Assembly (NCBI RefSeq): GCF_012396185.1
Contig: NZ_JAAXOW010000001.1
Span: 868,001-932,000, forward strand
Source: Sanguibacter hominis ATCC BAA-789
GTDB lineage: Bacteria; Actinomycetota; Actinomycetes; Actinomycetales; Cellulomonadaceae
Direction of reading: 5' to 3'
Length of the DNA: 64,000 nucleotides
Positions 1-8,816 of this stretch are shown here, piece by piece. Below the pieces are notes generated by a model. The model was not told where the DNA came from and made no database searches. It worked only from the letters and a program-made list of their open reading frames with translations. Position 1 is the stretch's first letter. Every line of letters starts with the position of its first letter. The position numbers were made by a program, and so were the translations under genes.

Positions 1-332
1 CGACCGGAGGTCACCATCTCGTCGAGCACGGCGAGCTGCACGACCTCCTCGCGGAGCACCGGGTCCCGCCGGCACACGGTGACGAACTCACGCACCGGCT
101 CGAACTGACGGACGTACGCTCCGCCCAGCGCGACGGCCGAGCGCCCGAGGCGCATCCCGCCGTCGGCCCGCTCGATGTAGCCCGCGCCCTCGAGCTCCGC
201 GCACAGCGCAGACGTCGAGGACTTGGGCGCACCCAGCGCCCGGGACAGCTCGCTCAGGGTGCGCGCCTCGCCGCGCGAGGCGGCGAGGATCTCGAGCAGC
301 GCGATCGCACGCGCGACCGCCGGGACGCTCAC
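1..332 (-). CDS. IclR-family transcriptional regulator, 3' part outside the window
   Basis: The first 110 residues are present; the C-terminal effector domain lies beyond the window edge. Residues 1-60 form an IclR-type winged helix: VARAIALLEILAASRG, then LSELSRALGAPKSSTSALC as the recognition helix, then YIERADGGMRLGR as the wing. The GTG start overlaps the TGA stop of the upstream dehydrogenase (GTGA), so the two are translationally coupled. IclR proteins bind small-molecule effectors and usually control neighbouring catabolic genes. Here the likely targets are the flanking 2-hydroxyacid/3-hydroxyacid dehydrogenases, through the palindrome between them. That target assignment is inference. 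Confidence 0.85.
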   Translation of the reverse strand, partial: MSVPAVARAIALLEILAASRGEARTLSELSRALGAPKSSTSALCAELEGAGYIERADGGMRLGRSAVALGGAYVRQFEPVREFVTVCRRDPVLREEVVQLAVLDEMVTSG

Positions 333-1378
333 GCGAGATCCTCAGGACGGATGCGGTTGCGCAGCGGCGCGCCCGCGAGCAGCCGGCGCGCATTGTCGGC
401 GGCGAGCCGCGCTATGCGAGCGTCCTCGGCGTCGCTCAGCGCCGCGGTGTGCGGGCTGAGGAGCACTCGGGGGTGCGCCCAGAGCGGGCTCGTCGGATCG
501 AGCGGCTCGTGCACGACGACGTCCAGCGCCGCGAACCCGACCTGACCGGTCTCGAGCGCGTCGACGAGCGCCCGCTCGTCGATCACGGTCCCGCGACCGA
601 CGTTGACGACCGTCACGCCGCGCCGCGCAGCGCCGAGCAGGTCGTCGTCGACGAGTCCTGTCGTCCCCGGCGCTCCCGGCAGCGTCACGATGATCGCGTC
701 CGCCTCCCCGACGACGTGGACCACCTCGCCGAGCCCGACGACACGCTCGAGGCCGGGCACCTCGACCGGCGACCTGTTCGCGCCGATGACGCGAGCACCG
801 ACGGCGCTCAGCAGGCGCGCACAGTCGCGACCGATGTTCCCGAGCCCGACGACGAGGACCGTCTGCTCGTGGACCTGGCCCATGGCCCAGCGCGGTGCCC
901 ACTCGCGCGCCCTCTGGTGCGCCTGGAGCCTCGGCAGATCCTTCGCCCCGGCGAGGACGCCCAGGAGGGCGAACTCGGCGAGCGTCCCGCCGTGCACCCC
1001 GGCCGAGGTCGTGAACGCGATCCGGTCGAGCGCACCGTCAGGCAGGCGCGCAGCCGCGACCTGCGAAGCTCCGCCCGCGGCCATCGTCTGGACCCAGCGC
1101 AGCCGCGGGTTGGCCGCGACCGTGCGTGCGAGCGCCGCCGGGGACACATCGGGGATGCCGTAGAGCGCCTCGGCTGTGTCGACGAGCGCTTCGAACGCCG
1201 CCTGCTGCTCGGGGGTGCGCCGGAACGCCGGGTCACCGTCGTGGTCGCCCGGGTAGCGCATCGGGGGGAGCAGCGCGTGGTCACGGACGAGCTCGAGGCC
1301 AGGCGCCTCCCTCTCGAGCTGGACGCACAGCTCCTCGGGGAGCGGGGTGGCGAGAACCATGCGGAGCGTGTTCGACAT
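329..1378 (-). CDS. D-2-hydroxyacid dehydrogenase (NAD(P)-dependent)
   Basis: A 349-aa cytosolic oxidoreductase of the D-isomer-specific 2-hydroxyacid dehydrogenase family. The Rossmann dinucleotide motif VVGLGNIGRDCARLL lies near residue 165. VNVGRGTVIDE carries the catalytic Arg region, and LSPHTAALS near the C terminus carries the catalytic His. The family reduces 2-keto acids to D-2-hydroxyacids or the reverse; the exact substrate cannot be read from sequence. The ATG sits inside a shared palindrome with a TACTGT box 5 nt upstream, so the mRNA is probably leaderless. It is co-transcribed with the downstream IclR regulator and divergent from a second dehydrogenase. Confidence 0.88.
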   Translation of the reverse strand: MSNTLRMVLATPLPEELCVQLEREAPGLELVRDHALLPPMRYPGDHDGDPAFRRTPEQQAAFEALVDTAEALYGIPDVSPAALARTVAANPRLRWVQTMAAGGASQVAAARLPDGALDRIAFTTSAGVHGGTLAEFALLGVLAGAKDLPRLQAHQRAREWAPRWAMGQVHEQTVLVVGLGNIGRDCARLLSAVGARVIGANRSPVEVPGLERVVGLGEVVHVVGEADAIIVTLPGAPGTTGLVDDDLLGAARRGVTVVNVGRGTVIDERALVDALETGQVGFAALDVVVHEPLDPTSPLWAHPRVLLSPHTAALSDAEDARIARLAADNARRLLAGAPLRNRIRPEDLA

Positions 1379-1404
1379 GGAGAACAGTATTCACCATGTC
1401 GAAC
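1370..1404. promoter_or_regulatory. Palindromic operator between divergent dehydrogenases, probable IclR site
   Basis: GTTCGACATGG at 1370-1380 is exactly repeated in inverse as CCATGTCGAAC at 1394-1404, with a 13-bp spacer. It can also be read as two adjacent GTTC-N8-GAAC-like sites (1370-1385 exact; 1389-1404 with one mismatch). It covers the start codon of the minus-strand dehydrogenase and the -35 region of the plus-strand promoter, so a bound protein could control both genes. The IclR regulator encoded next door is the natural candidate; that link is inferred. Confidence 0.7.
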
Positions 1405-1418
1405 ATCTCGGCTAGGGT
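1390..1418 (+). promoter_or_regulatory. Leaderless promoter for the 3-hydroxyisobutyrate-dehydrogenase-like gene
   Basis: TTCACC (1390-1395), a 17-bp spacer and TAGGGT (1413-1418), followed after 7 nt by ATG at 1426. This geometry places the transcription start at or next to the ATG and decides the choice of 1426 over the upstream in-frame ATG at 1396. Confidence 0.6.
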
Positions 1419-1425
1419 GGCTCGC

Positions 1426-2343
1426 ATGGACGCACAGGCGATCGAGGGAGATGTCGGTTTCGTGGGGCTCGGGACGATGGGTGCCCCCATGGCCGGGCAC
1501 CTGCTCCGCGCACTCGGCCCCGGGCGGCTGCACGTCACGGCCCGCCGCCGCGACGCCGCCGCCGACCTCGTCGCAAGCGGCGCCGTCTGGCACGCGACAG
1601 CCCGCGAGGTCGCTGCCGCGAGCACGACCGTGGTGCTGATGGTTCCCGACCTCCCCCAGGTCCGGCAGCTGCTCGAAGGTCCGGACGGTCTGCTTGCCGG
1701 CGCAGGCGACGACCTGCTCGTCATCGTGAGCTCGACCTCGTCGCCGCGGGGCGTGCGCGACCTCGACGCCGAGCTCCGCTCGAGGACCGCGAGCGCCGTC
1801 CGGGTCGTCGACGCCCCGGTGTCCGGCGGCGAGGAGGGCGCGCAGGTGGGCTCTCTCGCGATCATGGTCGGCGGCCCCGAGGGCGATGCGGCGCGCGCGT
1901 GCGCCACGCTCGCGCCCTGCGGGCGACCAGAGCACCTTGGCCCGCTCGGCGCAGGACAGGTCGCCAAGGCATGCAACCAGATGATCGTCGCTGCGACCGT
2001 GACGGCCCTCGGTGAGGCGAGCGTCCTCGCCGAGCGCGCGGGGCTCGACGTCGCACGTCTTCTCGCGCTCCTCGGCACCGGGTACGCCGGGTCACGCATC
2101 CTCGACGTCAAGGCACGGCGTTTCGCCGAGCACGACCACTCGCCGTCGGGTGCCGCGAAGTTCATGGTCAAAGACCTCGGCTTCGCGACCGAGGAAGCAG
2201 CCCGCACCGGAACGGGCACCCCGCAGCTCGATGTCTTGAGGTCCGTGTTCGCCGATCTCACGGATGCCGGTCTGGGCGAGCAGGACACCGCAGTCGTGCA
2301 GGCGTGGATCGGGCAGCTCGCACGCAGCACCGCTGTCGCGTGA
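1426..2343 (+). CDS. 3-hydroxyisobutyrate dehydrogenase-family oxidoreductase
   Basis: A 305-aa NAD(P)-dependent beta-hydroxyacid dehydrogenase. The N-terminal motif VGFVGLGTMGAPMAGHLL is the family dinucleotide signature. VDAPVSGGEEGA is the substrate-binding loop, and GQVAKACNQMIVAA holds the catalytic Lys. Substrates in this family include 3-hydroxyisobutyrate, tartronate semialdehyde and 2-hydroxymethylglutarate; which applies here is not visible. The leaderless promoter favours ATG 1426; ATG 1396, with a GGAGAA about 11 nt upstream, would add ten residues. It is divergent from a D-2-hydroxyacid dehydrogenase and an IclR regulator, suggesting one hydroxyacid utilisation locus. Confidence 0.85.
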   Translation: MDAQAIEGDVGFVGLGTMGAPMAGHLLRALGPGRLHVTARRRDAAADLVASGAVWHATAREVAAASTTVVLMVPDLPQVRQLLEGPDGLLAGAGDDLLVIVSSTSSPRGVRDLDAELRSRTASAVRVVDAPVSGGEEGAQVGSLAIMVGGPEGDAARACATLAPCGRPEHLGPLGAGQVAKACNQMIVAATVTALGEASVLAERAGLDVARLLALLGTGYAGSRILDVKARRFAEHDHSPSGAAKFMVKDLGFATEEAARTGTGTPQLDVLRSVFADLTDAGLGEQDTAVVQAWIGQLARSTAVA

Positions 2344-2354
2344 TCTGCATCACA
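2339..2354. promoter_or_regulatory. Candidate Crp/GlxR binding site upstream of nhaA
   Basis: CGTGATCTGCATCACA matches the Crp-type palindrome TGTGA-N6-TCACA at nine of ten arm positions. It spans the stop codon of the preceding gene, about 165 bp before the nhaA start. The Crp orthologue in this window has a conserved recognition helix, and its own upstream region holds a similar sequence starting CGTGATCTG. Confidence 0.5.
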
Positions 2355-2516
2355 TCATCAGCGTGGGGGCCCACCGGTTGTCGAGGGCGCGCGTACGCAC
2401 GCGATATCACCTTGCACGCCTCCGCACCAGACCCTGCGGTCCCTCATCCGGGCTCTCCCCCGTCGGGCGCGGGGTTATCGTTCCCGTGAACCCGTGCCCG
2501 TCGACGAGGACGAACC

Positions 2517-3791
2517 ATGACTGACAAGAACGCGATCCTGGGGAAGCTCACCCCGGGCTCCCGGCGGAACTTCCTGGATACGCTGCGCGCCGAGAACACC
2601 GGCGCGATCCTCCTGCTCCTCGGCGCCGTCGTCGCACTCGTCTGGGCGAACTCACCGTGGGGCGACAGCTACCGCAACCTCTCCTCGCTCCGGTTCGGCC
2701 CGTCCGCGGTGCACCTCGATCTCACCGTCGCGCAGTGGGCGACCGACGGGCTTCTCGCGATCTTCTTCTTCGTCGTCGGCGTGGAGCTCAAGCGTGAGAT
2801 CGTCGACGGCCAGCTGCGGCGCCCCTCGACCGCGATCGTGCCGATCGTCGCAGCCGTCGGCGGCATGGCCGCGCCAGCGCTCCTCTACACCGCCGTCAAC
2901 ACGTTCGGCAACGGCGACCCCCAAGGCTGGGCCGTGCCGGTCGCGACCGACATCGCGTTCGCGGTCGCCGTTCTCGCGATCGCCGGAAGAGGGCTGCCGA
3001 CCGCCCTGCGAGCGTTCCTGCTCACGCTCGCCGTCGTCGACGACCTTCTCGGCATCATCGTCATCGCCGCCTTCTACACCGAGTCTCTCGACTTCCTCGC
3101 GATGGCAGGAGCCGGTCTCGTGATCGCCGCCTTCGCCGCCCTCGTCCGCAAGCACGGCGGCGCGTCGCCCTGGCTGCTGGTCCCCCTCGCTGTCCTCGCA
3201 TGGGCGCTCATGCACGCGTCCGGCATTCACGCCACGATCGCAGGGGTCTTGCTCGGGTTCACCGTTCCCGCCCTTCCCCGCGCCGGCGAGCGGCACAGCC
3301 TCGCCGAGCACTACGAGCACCGGTGGCGGCCCATCTCCGCCGGCTTTGCCGTCCCGGTGTTCGCGCTGTTCGCCGCCGGTGTCACGATGACGCCCGACGC
3401 CCTGCGCGACGCCCTCGGCAACCCGGTCGCGATCGGCGTCGTCCTCGGCCTCGTCGTCGGCAAGCCCCTGGGCATCACCGCCGCCACCTGGCTGCTCGTG
3501 CGCCTCACCCGAGCGACGCTCGACGCGGCGCTGCGCTGGCTCGACGTCATCGCCGTCGCCTGCGTCGGCGGCATCGGCTTCACCGTGGCCCTCTTGATCG
3601 GCGAGCTGTCGTTCGAGCCTGGATCACCGGACAGCGAAGCCGGCAAGGCCGCGATCCTCGTCGGGTCGCTGCTGTCCGCCCTTCTCGGAGGCCTGCTGCT
3701 GGCCTGGCGCTCGCGCGTGCACCGCGCCGCGGCCGTCCGCGCCGACGACGTGCAGGTTCGCACCCAGGAGGATCCGCCGCACAACGGCTAG
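2517..3791 (+). CDS. nhaA: Na+/H+ antiporter NhaA
   Basis: A 424-aa inner-membrane antiporter that exchanges protons for sodium to control internal pH and sodium. The hydrophobic profile fits 11-12 transmembrane helices. Hallmarks are FFFVVGVELKREIVDGQLR, the unwound-helix region VPVATDIAFAVAVLAI with the essential Asp, LTLAVVDDLLGIIVIAAFY with the paired Asp, and the C-terminal CVGGIGFTVALLIGELSF. The start follows a purine-rich GACGAGGACG. It ends with a short charged cytoplasmic tail. It is a stand-alone gene preceded by about 170 bp that includes a candidate Crp site and a possible TATCGT -10 box near 2477. Confidence 0.95.
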   Translation: MTDKNAILGKLTPGSRRNFLDTLRAENTGAILLLLGAVVALVWANSPWGDSYRNLSSLRFGPSAVHLDLTVAQWATDGLLAIFFFVVGVELKREIVDGQLRRPSTAIVPIVAAVGGMAAPALLYTAVNTFGNGDPQGWAVPVATDIAFAVAVLAIAGRGLPTALRAFLLTLAVVDDLLGIIVIAAFYTESLDFLAMAGAGLVIAAFAALVRKHGGASPWLLVPLAVLAWALMHASGIHATIAGVLLGFTVPALPRAGERHSLAEHYEHRWRPISAGFAVPVFALFAAGVTMTPDALRDALGNPVAIGVVLGLVVGKPLGITAATWLLVRLTRATLDAALRWLDVIAVACVGGIGFTVALLIGELSFEPGSPDSEAGKAAILVGSLLSALLGGLLLAWRSRVHRAAAVRADDVQVRTQEDPPHNG

Positions 3792-3842
3792 GATCGTCCA
3801 GGCTGAGCGGGCACCGAGGCAAGGACAGAGGCGACGAGCGAC

Positions 3843-4670
3843 GTGAGCGACCACAGCTATGGGGTCATCGAGGCGGGCTCCGGCCACCTCGGGCACGTCA
3901 CGTGGGCCGCCTTCGGCCCGACCGACTCCCCTCTTCCCCCGGCGGTGCTGGTCCACGGTCTCGGCGACTCGGCCGCGTGCTGGCCCGGCATCGTCGAGCA
4001 CCTCGCCGAGCAGCGCCTCGTCATCGTCTCCGACCTGCGAGGTCACGGCGACTCCCCTCTCCCCGACGGCCCCGTCACGGTGCGCGCGCTCGCGGACGAC
4101 CTCGCCGTCGTCGTGCACCGCGTCGCGCAGCGGCCCGCCGCGCTCATCGGGCACTCGCTCGGCGCGCTCGTCGCACAGGATCTCGCGCTGCGCGGACCGG
4201 CGCTCGTCTCGGCACTCGTGCTCGAGGACCCGGCCTGGACGGCGGACGACACCACCTTCCCCGACGTCGCGCGCATCCTGCGCGAGCTGAACACCACCCC
4301 GTACGCGCGGCTCCTCGCGTCCGTCACCCGCGACCACCCGAGCTGGCCAGCCGCCGAGGCAGCCCCCTGGGCGACGTCGAAGCGTCAGCTGGACCCTCGT
4401 TTCCTCGACCGTGCCACCGGCTTCTCCCAGGACTGGGTCTCACCCCTGGCCACGCTCGCACCCGACGGCGAGTTTGCGACGACCGTCCTGCTCGGCCAGG
4501 AAGAGCTCGGCGGGATGATCCCCGGCGCGATGGCCGTGCGCGCCGAGGAGCTGCTCGAAGGCAAGGGTGAGGTCTTCGTCCTCGCCGCCGGACACGACGT
4601 CCGGCGAGAGCAGCGCGCCACCTACCTCCAGCTGCTCGACGAGGCCCTCGCGGCTCACCCGGCAGGCTGA
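3843..4670 (+). CDS. Alpha/beta-fold hydrolase
   Basis: A 275-aa cytosolic hydrolase without a signal peptide. The oxyanion region VLVHGLGDSAACW comes first. The nucleophile elbow is LIGHSLGALVAQ with Ser intact. The catalytic acid is probably near LLGQEELGG, and the catalytic His is in LAAGHDVRREQR at the C terminus. All three triad members appear present. The substrate is unknown; esterase, lactonase or peptidase activity would all fit. GTG start; a TAGGAT box at 3790 lies about 50 nt upstream. It is convergent with the NagB-like gene. Confidence 0.8.
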   Translation: MSDHSYGVIEAGSGHLGHVTWAAFGPTDSPLPPAVLVHGLGDSAACWPGIVEHLAEQRLVIVSDLRGHGDSPLPDGPVTVRALADDLAVVVHRVAQRPAALIGHSLGALVAQDLALRGPALVSALVLEDPAWTADDTTFPDVARILRELNTTPYARLLASVTRDHPSWPAAEAAPWATSKRQLDPRFLDRATGFSQDWVSPLATLAPDGEFATTVLLGQEELGGMIPGAMAVRAEELLEGKGEVFVLAAGHDVRREQRATYLQLLDEALAAHPAG

Positions 4671-5009
4671 GCCGCGCCGCGCCCTGCCGCGCGCCGCCGG
4701 GCTGCCGCGCGCCCGCCCTGCCGCGTGCCCGCCCTGCCGCGCTATGCCCTGCCGCGTGTTGCCCGCCCCGCGCGGACAATCCGCGTGACGTATGTCGTTC
4801 CTCGCGAGGTAGGGCCTTCCCCGCGTATCAGGGCCCTGCAACGCCCTACCTCGCATGCCGACCCCTACCTCGAGTGCAAGCCCCTGCCTCGCGACGCACC
4901 TCGGCGCCCTCGCGTGGCCGTGGGCCGCGGCACGGGGCGCCGGACCTGTCCCGCGGGGTCGCAAGGCGACGCTCTCGCGGGCCGACGCCGCTGAGCGCCC
5001 GACTACAGG
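4671..5009. repeat. Convergent intergenic region with a 16-bp tandem repeat
   Basis: These 339 bp between two convergent genes hold no credible gene. Positions 4684-4756 contain five copies of CTGCCGCG at 4684, 4702, 4718, 4734 and 4749, spaced 15-18 bp, with the intervening bases also partly repeated. A dispersed palindromic repeat (4804-4876) follows. The tandem array could have arisen by slippage. I see no RNA gene or promoter in it. Confidence 0.6.
4804..4876. repeat. Dispersed palindromic repeat, copy A
   Basis: GCGAGGTAGGGC (4804-4815) and GCCCTACCTCGC (4843-4854) are perfect 12-bp inverted arms around 27 nt. A third arm-like segment, CCCCTACCTCGAG, sits at 4864-4876. The core GAGGTAGGGCCT recurs in copies B (44242-44312) and C (46198-46265). 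It could fold into a strong hairpin and may double as a terminator between the convergent genes. Confidence 0.6.
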
Positions 5010-5771
5010 TCAGCCGGGCGACGGCGCGGTCGACGACTCGGGTTCGAGGAGGAGGACCGCGTCATGGTGGGTCCGCAGCGCGGTTGCCGGGACGGCGGGT
5101 CCGACGGGCGCGGAGAGCGTCGCCGCGATCGCGGCGGCCTTGCGCCGCTCGGGCACGTTGACAATGATCTTCTGGCCTGCGAGCAACCCCGGCACGGTCG
5201 TGGAGATCGCACGGTCGGGCACGTCGTCGATCGACTCGAAGTGGCCTTCACCGACCTCTTGTCGTCGTGACGCCTCCGCGAGTGCGAGGACACGCACCCA
5301 CCGCGGGTCGGAGAACCATGCGGCGTGGGGTTCGTTGAGGCCGATGTGGGCGTTCTCGCCGATGCCGAGGACGACGACGTCGATCGGGTCCTCGCGCAGC
5401 AGCGCCTCGTATCGCTCGGCCTCGGCGAGTGGAGACGTGACGTCGCCGCGGAGCCGGTGAACGATCCCGGGCTGGAACGGTGTGACGAGGTGCTCCTGGA
5501 TCCACGTGCCATATGCGGCTGGGTGGCCGTCGGGCAGGCCGACGTACTCAGCGACCTGGAAGATCGTGACCGCAGCCCATGGGATGTCCTTGCCCGGGAG
5601 GGCGCGGACGAAAGGAAGCTGCGCGTTGCCGGTTCCGATGAGGACGCGCGCCTCACCGTGCTCCCGGACGACGCCGCGGATCGCGTCAGCGAACAGGGTC
5701 GCGGCGCGGTCGCCGAGCGCGTCGGCGTCCTCGTGGACCTCGACGGTGAGGCCGTCGACGGCGAATGTCAT
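5010..5771 (-). CDS. NagB-like sugar-phosphate isomerase/deaminase family protein with altered active site
   Basis: A 253-aa protein of the glucosamine-6-phosphate deaminase/6-phosphogluconolactonase family, taken from the ATG giving MTFAVDGLTVEVHEDADALG. LIGTGNAQLPFV is the phosphate-binding loop. VAEYVGLPDGHPAAYG aligns with the NagB segment DEYVGLP, and GIGENAHIGLNEP with GVGNDGHIAFNEP. In Escherichia coli NagB the aligned catalytic Asp72 and Asp141 are acids; here they are Ala and Asn, while the His and Glu are kept. So deaminase activity is doubtful and another sugar-phosphate role, or a sensor role, is possible. The start codon has no clear ribosome site. Confidence 0.7.
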   Translation of the reverse strand: MTFAVDGLTVEVHEDADALGDRAATLFADAIRGVVREHGEARVLIGTGNAQLPFVRALPGKDIPWAAVTIFQVAEYVGLPDGHPAAYGTWIQEHLVTPFQPGIVHRLRGDVTSPLAEAERYEALLREDPIDVVVLGIGENAHIGLNEPHAAWFSDPRWVRVLALAEASRRQEVGEGHFESIDDVPDRAISTTVPGLLAGQKIIVNVPERRKAAAIAATLSAPVGPAVPATALRTHHDAVLLLEPESSTAPSPG

Positions 5772-5875
5772 AGGGATGTAACTACCAGCCAGACGCCACG
5801 CCGTCGAGGTTATGGTTGACCTTCCCACCGGATCGGGTGTATTTATCCCCATTCGCGCGCTGCGCGTGAGACGAA

Positions 5876-5918
5876 CGACGGAGGTCCCCGGCACTCCTGG
5901 TGCCGGGGACCTCCGTCG
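5876..5918 (-). terminator. Strong hairpin terminator after clpC
   Basis: A perfect 19-bp stem (5876-5894 with 5900-5918) closed by the five-base loop TCCTG lies directly after the clpC stop. There is only a weak T-rich tail on the minus strand, as is usual for high-GC actinobacterial terminators. Confidence 0.8.
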
Positions 5919-5937
5919 CGTCTGTGCTGCTGAGGGC

Positions 5938-8505
5938 TCAGGCGCCTGCGCTGAGCTGCCCCTCGCCGCCGCTCGAGCTTCCCTTCGAACCGGTCGACGC
6001 GGGAACCGCGATCGACTCGATCTCAGGAACCTCCGAGGTCGGTGCACCGGGCTTGCGCGGCTCGCCACGGAAGGTGAACTCCCCGAGCGGGGCCTCACCC
6101 TCGGCGTCGACCACGATGTTCTCGCCGGCTTTGAGGTCTCCGAAGAGGATCTTCTCGGAGAGCACGTCCTCGATCTCTCGCTGGATCGCGCGGCGCAGCG
6201 GGCGCGCGCCGAGCACCGGGTCGTAGCCCTTGTCGGCGAGCAGGCTCTTGGCGGCGGGCGTGAGCTCGACGCTCATGTCCTTGTCCCGGAGCCGCTTGTC
6301 GAGGCGGGCGATCATCAGGTCGACGATCTGGACGATCTCCTCGTGCGTGAGTTGCGGGAACACCACGACGTCGTCGACACGGTTGAGGAACTCAGGCCGG
6401 AAGTGCTGCTTGAGCTCGTCGTTGACCTTGCCCTTCATGCGCTCGTAGTCGGTCGACAGCTCGCCGGACGCCGCGAAGCCGGTCATCACGCCCTTGGCGA
6501 TGTCCCTCGTGCCGAGGTTCGTCGTCATGATGATGATCGTGTTCTTGAAGTCCACGACGCGGCCCTGCGAGTCGGTCAGGCGACCGTCCTCGAGGATCTG
6601 CAGGAGCGAGTTGAAGATGTCGGCGTGCGCCTTCTCCACCTCGTCGAACAGGACCACGGAGAACGGACGGCGGCGCACCTTCTCGGTGAGCTGGCCACCC
6701 TCGTCGTAGCCGACGTAGCCGGGAGGCGAGCCGAACAGGCGCGACACCGTGTGCTTCTCGGAGAACTCCGACATGTCGAGCTGGATGAGCGCGTCCTCGT
6801 CACCGAAGAGGAACTCGGCGAGCGCCTTGGCGAGCTCGGTCTTGCCGACACCAGTCGGCCCGGCGAAGATGAACGAGCCACCGGGACGCTTCGGGTCCTT
6901 GAGCCCGGCGCGCGTGCGGCGGATCGCCTGCGAGATCGACTTGATGGCGGCCTCCTGGCCGATGACCCGCTTGTGCAGCTCGGTCTCCATCTTGAGGAGC
7001 CGCGAGGACTCCTCCTCGGTCAGCTTGAAGACGGGGATGCCCGTGGACTGCGCGAGCACCTCGGCGATCAGGTCCTCGTCCACCTCCGCGACCGAGTCGA
7101 GGTCCCCGGACTTCCAGGCCTTCTCACGGTCGGCGCGCTGGGCGGTGAGCTGCTTCTCCTTGTCGCGCAGGCCGGCGGCCTTCTCGAAGTCCTGCTCGTC
7201 GATCGCGGACTCCTTGTCGCGGCGCGCCTCGGCGATGGCCTCGTCGAGCTCGCGGAGCTCCGGCGGCGCGGTCATGCGGCGGATGCGCAGGCGCGCGCCT
7301 GCCTCGTCGACCAGGTCGATCGCCTTGTCCGGGAGGAAGCGGTCGTTGATGTAGCGGTCCGCGAGGGTTGCCGCAGCGACGAGCGCGCTGTCCGTGATGG
7401 ACACACGGTGGTGCGCCTCGTAGCGGTCGCGCAGGCCCTTGAGGATCTCGATCGCGTGCTCGAGGTTCGGCTCGGCAACCTGGATCGGCTGGAAGCGGCG
7501 CTCGAGAGCGGCGTCCTTCTCGATGTGCTTGCGGTACTCGTCGAGGGTGGTCGCACCGATCGTCTGCAGCTCGCCGCGGGCGAGCATCGGCTTGAGGATC
7601 GACGCCGCGTCGATCGCGCCCTCGGCGGCACCGGCACCGACGAGGGTGTGGATCTCGTCGATGAACAGGATGATGTCGCCGCGGGTGCGGATCTCCTTGA
7701 GGACCTTCTTGAGGCGCTCCTCGAAATCACCGCGGTAGCGCGACCCGGCGACGAGCGCGCCGAGGTCGAGCGTGTACAGCTGCTTGTCCTTCAGCGTCTC
7801 CGGGACGTCGCCACGGACGATGTCCTGGGCGAGGCCCTCGACGACGGCCGTCTTGCCGACGCCGGGCTCACCGATCAGGACAGGGTTGTTCTTGGTGCGG
7901 CGCGACAGGACCTGCATGACGCGCTCGATCTCCTTGGACCGACCGATCACGGGGTCGAGCTTGCCCTCGCGGGCGGCCTGAGTGAGGTTGCGCCCGAACT
8001 GGTCGAGGACGGCCGAGCCGGCCGGCTGCCCCTCGTTCGGGGCGCCCGCAGCGACCGGCTCCTTGCCCTGGTAGCCGGACAGGAGCTGGATGACCTGCTG
8101 GCGCACACGGTTGAGGTCGGCGCCGAGCTTCGTCAGCACCTGGGCGGCGACGCCCTCGCCCTCACGGATGAGGCCGAGCAGGATGTGCTCGGTGCCGATG
8201 TAGTTGTGGCCGAGCTGCAGGGCCTCGCGGAGCGAAAGCTCGAGCACCTTCTTGGCGCGCGGCGTGAACGGGATGTGGCCCGACGGCGCCTGCTGGCCCT
8301 CGCCGATGATCTCCGTGACCTGCTGACGCACGGCGTCCAGCGAGATGTTCAGGGACTCGAGCGCCTTGGCGGCGACCCCCTCACCCTCGTGGATCAGACC
8401 GAGCAGGATGTGCTCGGTGCCGATGTAGTTGTGATTGAGCATCCGTGCCTCTTCTTGGGCAAGGACGACCACCCGACGCGCTCTGTCGGTGAATCTCTCG
8501 AACAT
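5938..8505 (-). CDS. clpC: ATP-dependent Clp protease ATP-binding subunit ClpC
   Basis: An 855-aa Hsp100 unfoldase that feeds substrates to ClpP. In order: a double Clp N-domain ([20 protein letters not shown] and the second [13 protein letters not shown] repeat), AAA module 1 with Walker [14 protein letters not shown] near residue 211, a UVR-like linker ([20 protein letters not shown]) near 430, and AAA module 2 with [14 protein letters not shown] near 550 and Walker [12 protein letters not shown]. The start is set at MFERF because of GAGGAG upstream and family length; an upstream in-frame extension of 56 codons is not family-like. It is monocistronic, ending at a strong hairpin. Confidence 0.97.
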   Translation of the reverse strand: MFERFTDRARRVVVLAQEEARMLNHNYIGTEHILLGLIHEGEGVAAKALESLNISLDAVRQQVTEIIGEGQQAPSGHIPFTPRAKKVLELSLREALQLGHNYIGTEHILLGLIREGEGVAAQVLTKLGADLNRVRQQVIQLLSGYQGKEPVAAGAPNEGQPAGSAVLDQFGRNLTQAAREGKLDPVIGRSKEIERVMQVLSRRTKNNPVLIGEPGVGKTAVVEGLAQDIVRGDVPETLKDKQLYTLDLGALVAGSRYRGDFEERLKKVLKEIRTRGDIILFIDEIHTLVGAGAAEGAIDAASILKPMLARGELQTIGATTLDEYRKHIEKDAALERRFQPIQVAEPNLEHAIEILKGLRDRYEAHHRVSITDSALVAAATLADRYINDRFLPDKAIDLVDEAGARLRIRRMTAPPELRELDEAIAEARRDKESAIDEQDFEKAAGLRDKEKQLTAQRADREKAWKSGDLDSVAEVDEDLIAEVLAQSTGIPVFKLTEEESSRLLKMETELHKRVIGQEAAIKSISQAIRRTRAGLKDPKRPGGSFIFAGPTGVGKTELAKALAEFLFGDEDALIQLDMSEFSEKHTVSRLFGSPPGYVGYDEGGQLTEKVRRRPFSVVLFDEVEKAHADIFNSLLQILEDGRLTDSQGRVVDFKNTIIIMTTNLGTRDIAKGVMTGFAASGELSTDYERMKGKVNDELKQHFRPEFLNRVDDVVVFPQLTHEEIVQIVDLMIARLDKRLRDKDMSVELTPAAKSLLADKGYDPVLGARPLRRAIQREIEDVLSEKILFGDLKAGENIVVDAEGEAPLGEFTFRGEPRKPGAPTSEVPEIESIAVPASTGSKGSSSGGEGQLSAGA

Positions 8506-8702
8506 CTGCTGCTCCTCACGAGCGGCGTTCACCCGCGCCGGATAGCGCACAGGTCTGACCGCTTCGACTCTAACCAAGCGAGGGGTGCCGTGATGCCCGT
8601 GTTCGCCATGGGCGTGACACCTCGCCGGAGCGGGCGCGGGGGCACCGTGACCGCCCGGCGGGACGTCCGTCACGTTCCGCGTCAGGCGCCGCCACGGTCA
8701 GG

Positions 8703-8708
8703 TACGCT
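8703..8708 (+). promoter_or_regulatory. -10 box of the leaderless cysteine leader
   Basis: TACGCT ends 6 nt before the GTG of the polycysteine leader, placing transcription start at the first codon. No convincing -35 hexamer is visible. Confidence 0.6.
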
Positions 8709-8714
8709 CCCACC

Positions 8715-8816
8715 GTGAACATCCGGCAGAGCGCTCTCCAGCCCGCGTCGACGTCGTCGTCGCTGCGCTGTTGCTGCCTGCCCGCAGGCACCTTCGGGTG
8801 TCCCTGTCAGCGCTGA
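8715..8816 (+). CDS. Polycysteine leader peptide, cysteine-responsive attenuator
   Basis: A 33-codon ORF starting with GTG. Codons 19-21 are TGT TGC TGC (three consecutive Cys), and two more Cys codons follow at 29 and 31. The peptide is serine-rich before the Cys run and ends in QR. TACGCT 6 nt upstream indicates a leaderless mRNA, so it is read as soon as it is made. Leaderless polycysteine short ORFs that sense cysteine by ribosome stalling are known in mycobacteria; this has the same layout. It lies 249 nt before a polar amino acid ABC operon, pointing to cystine/cysteine as that transporter's substrate and to control by Cys-tRNA supply. Confidence 0.8.
   Translation: MNIRQSALQPASTSSSLRCCCLPAGTFGCPCQR

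Noticed and set aside
8520-8580. Possible CtsR or ClgR operator before clpC (GGTCAGACC and CGC-N6-GCG)
   Set aside because: Matches are short and partial; neither consensus is met well enough to call.
5812-8718. A 968-codon open frame on the plus strand across clpC
   Set aside because: It is antisense to clpC. Long stop-free frames opposite real genes are common at this GC content, and the protein is low-complexity.
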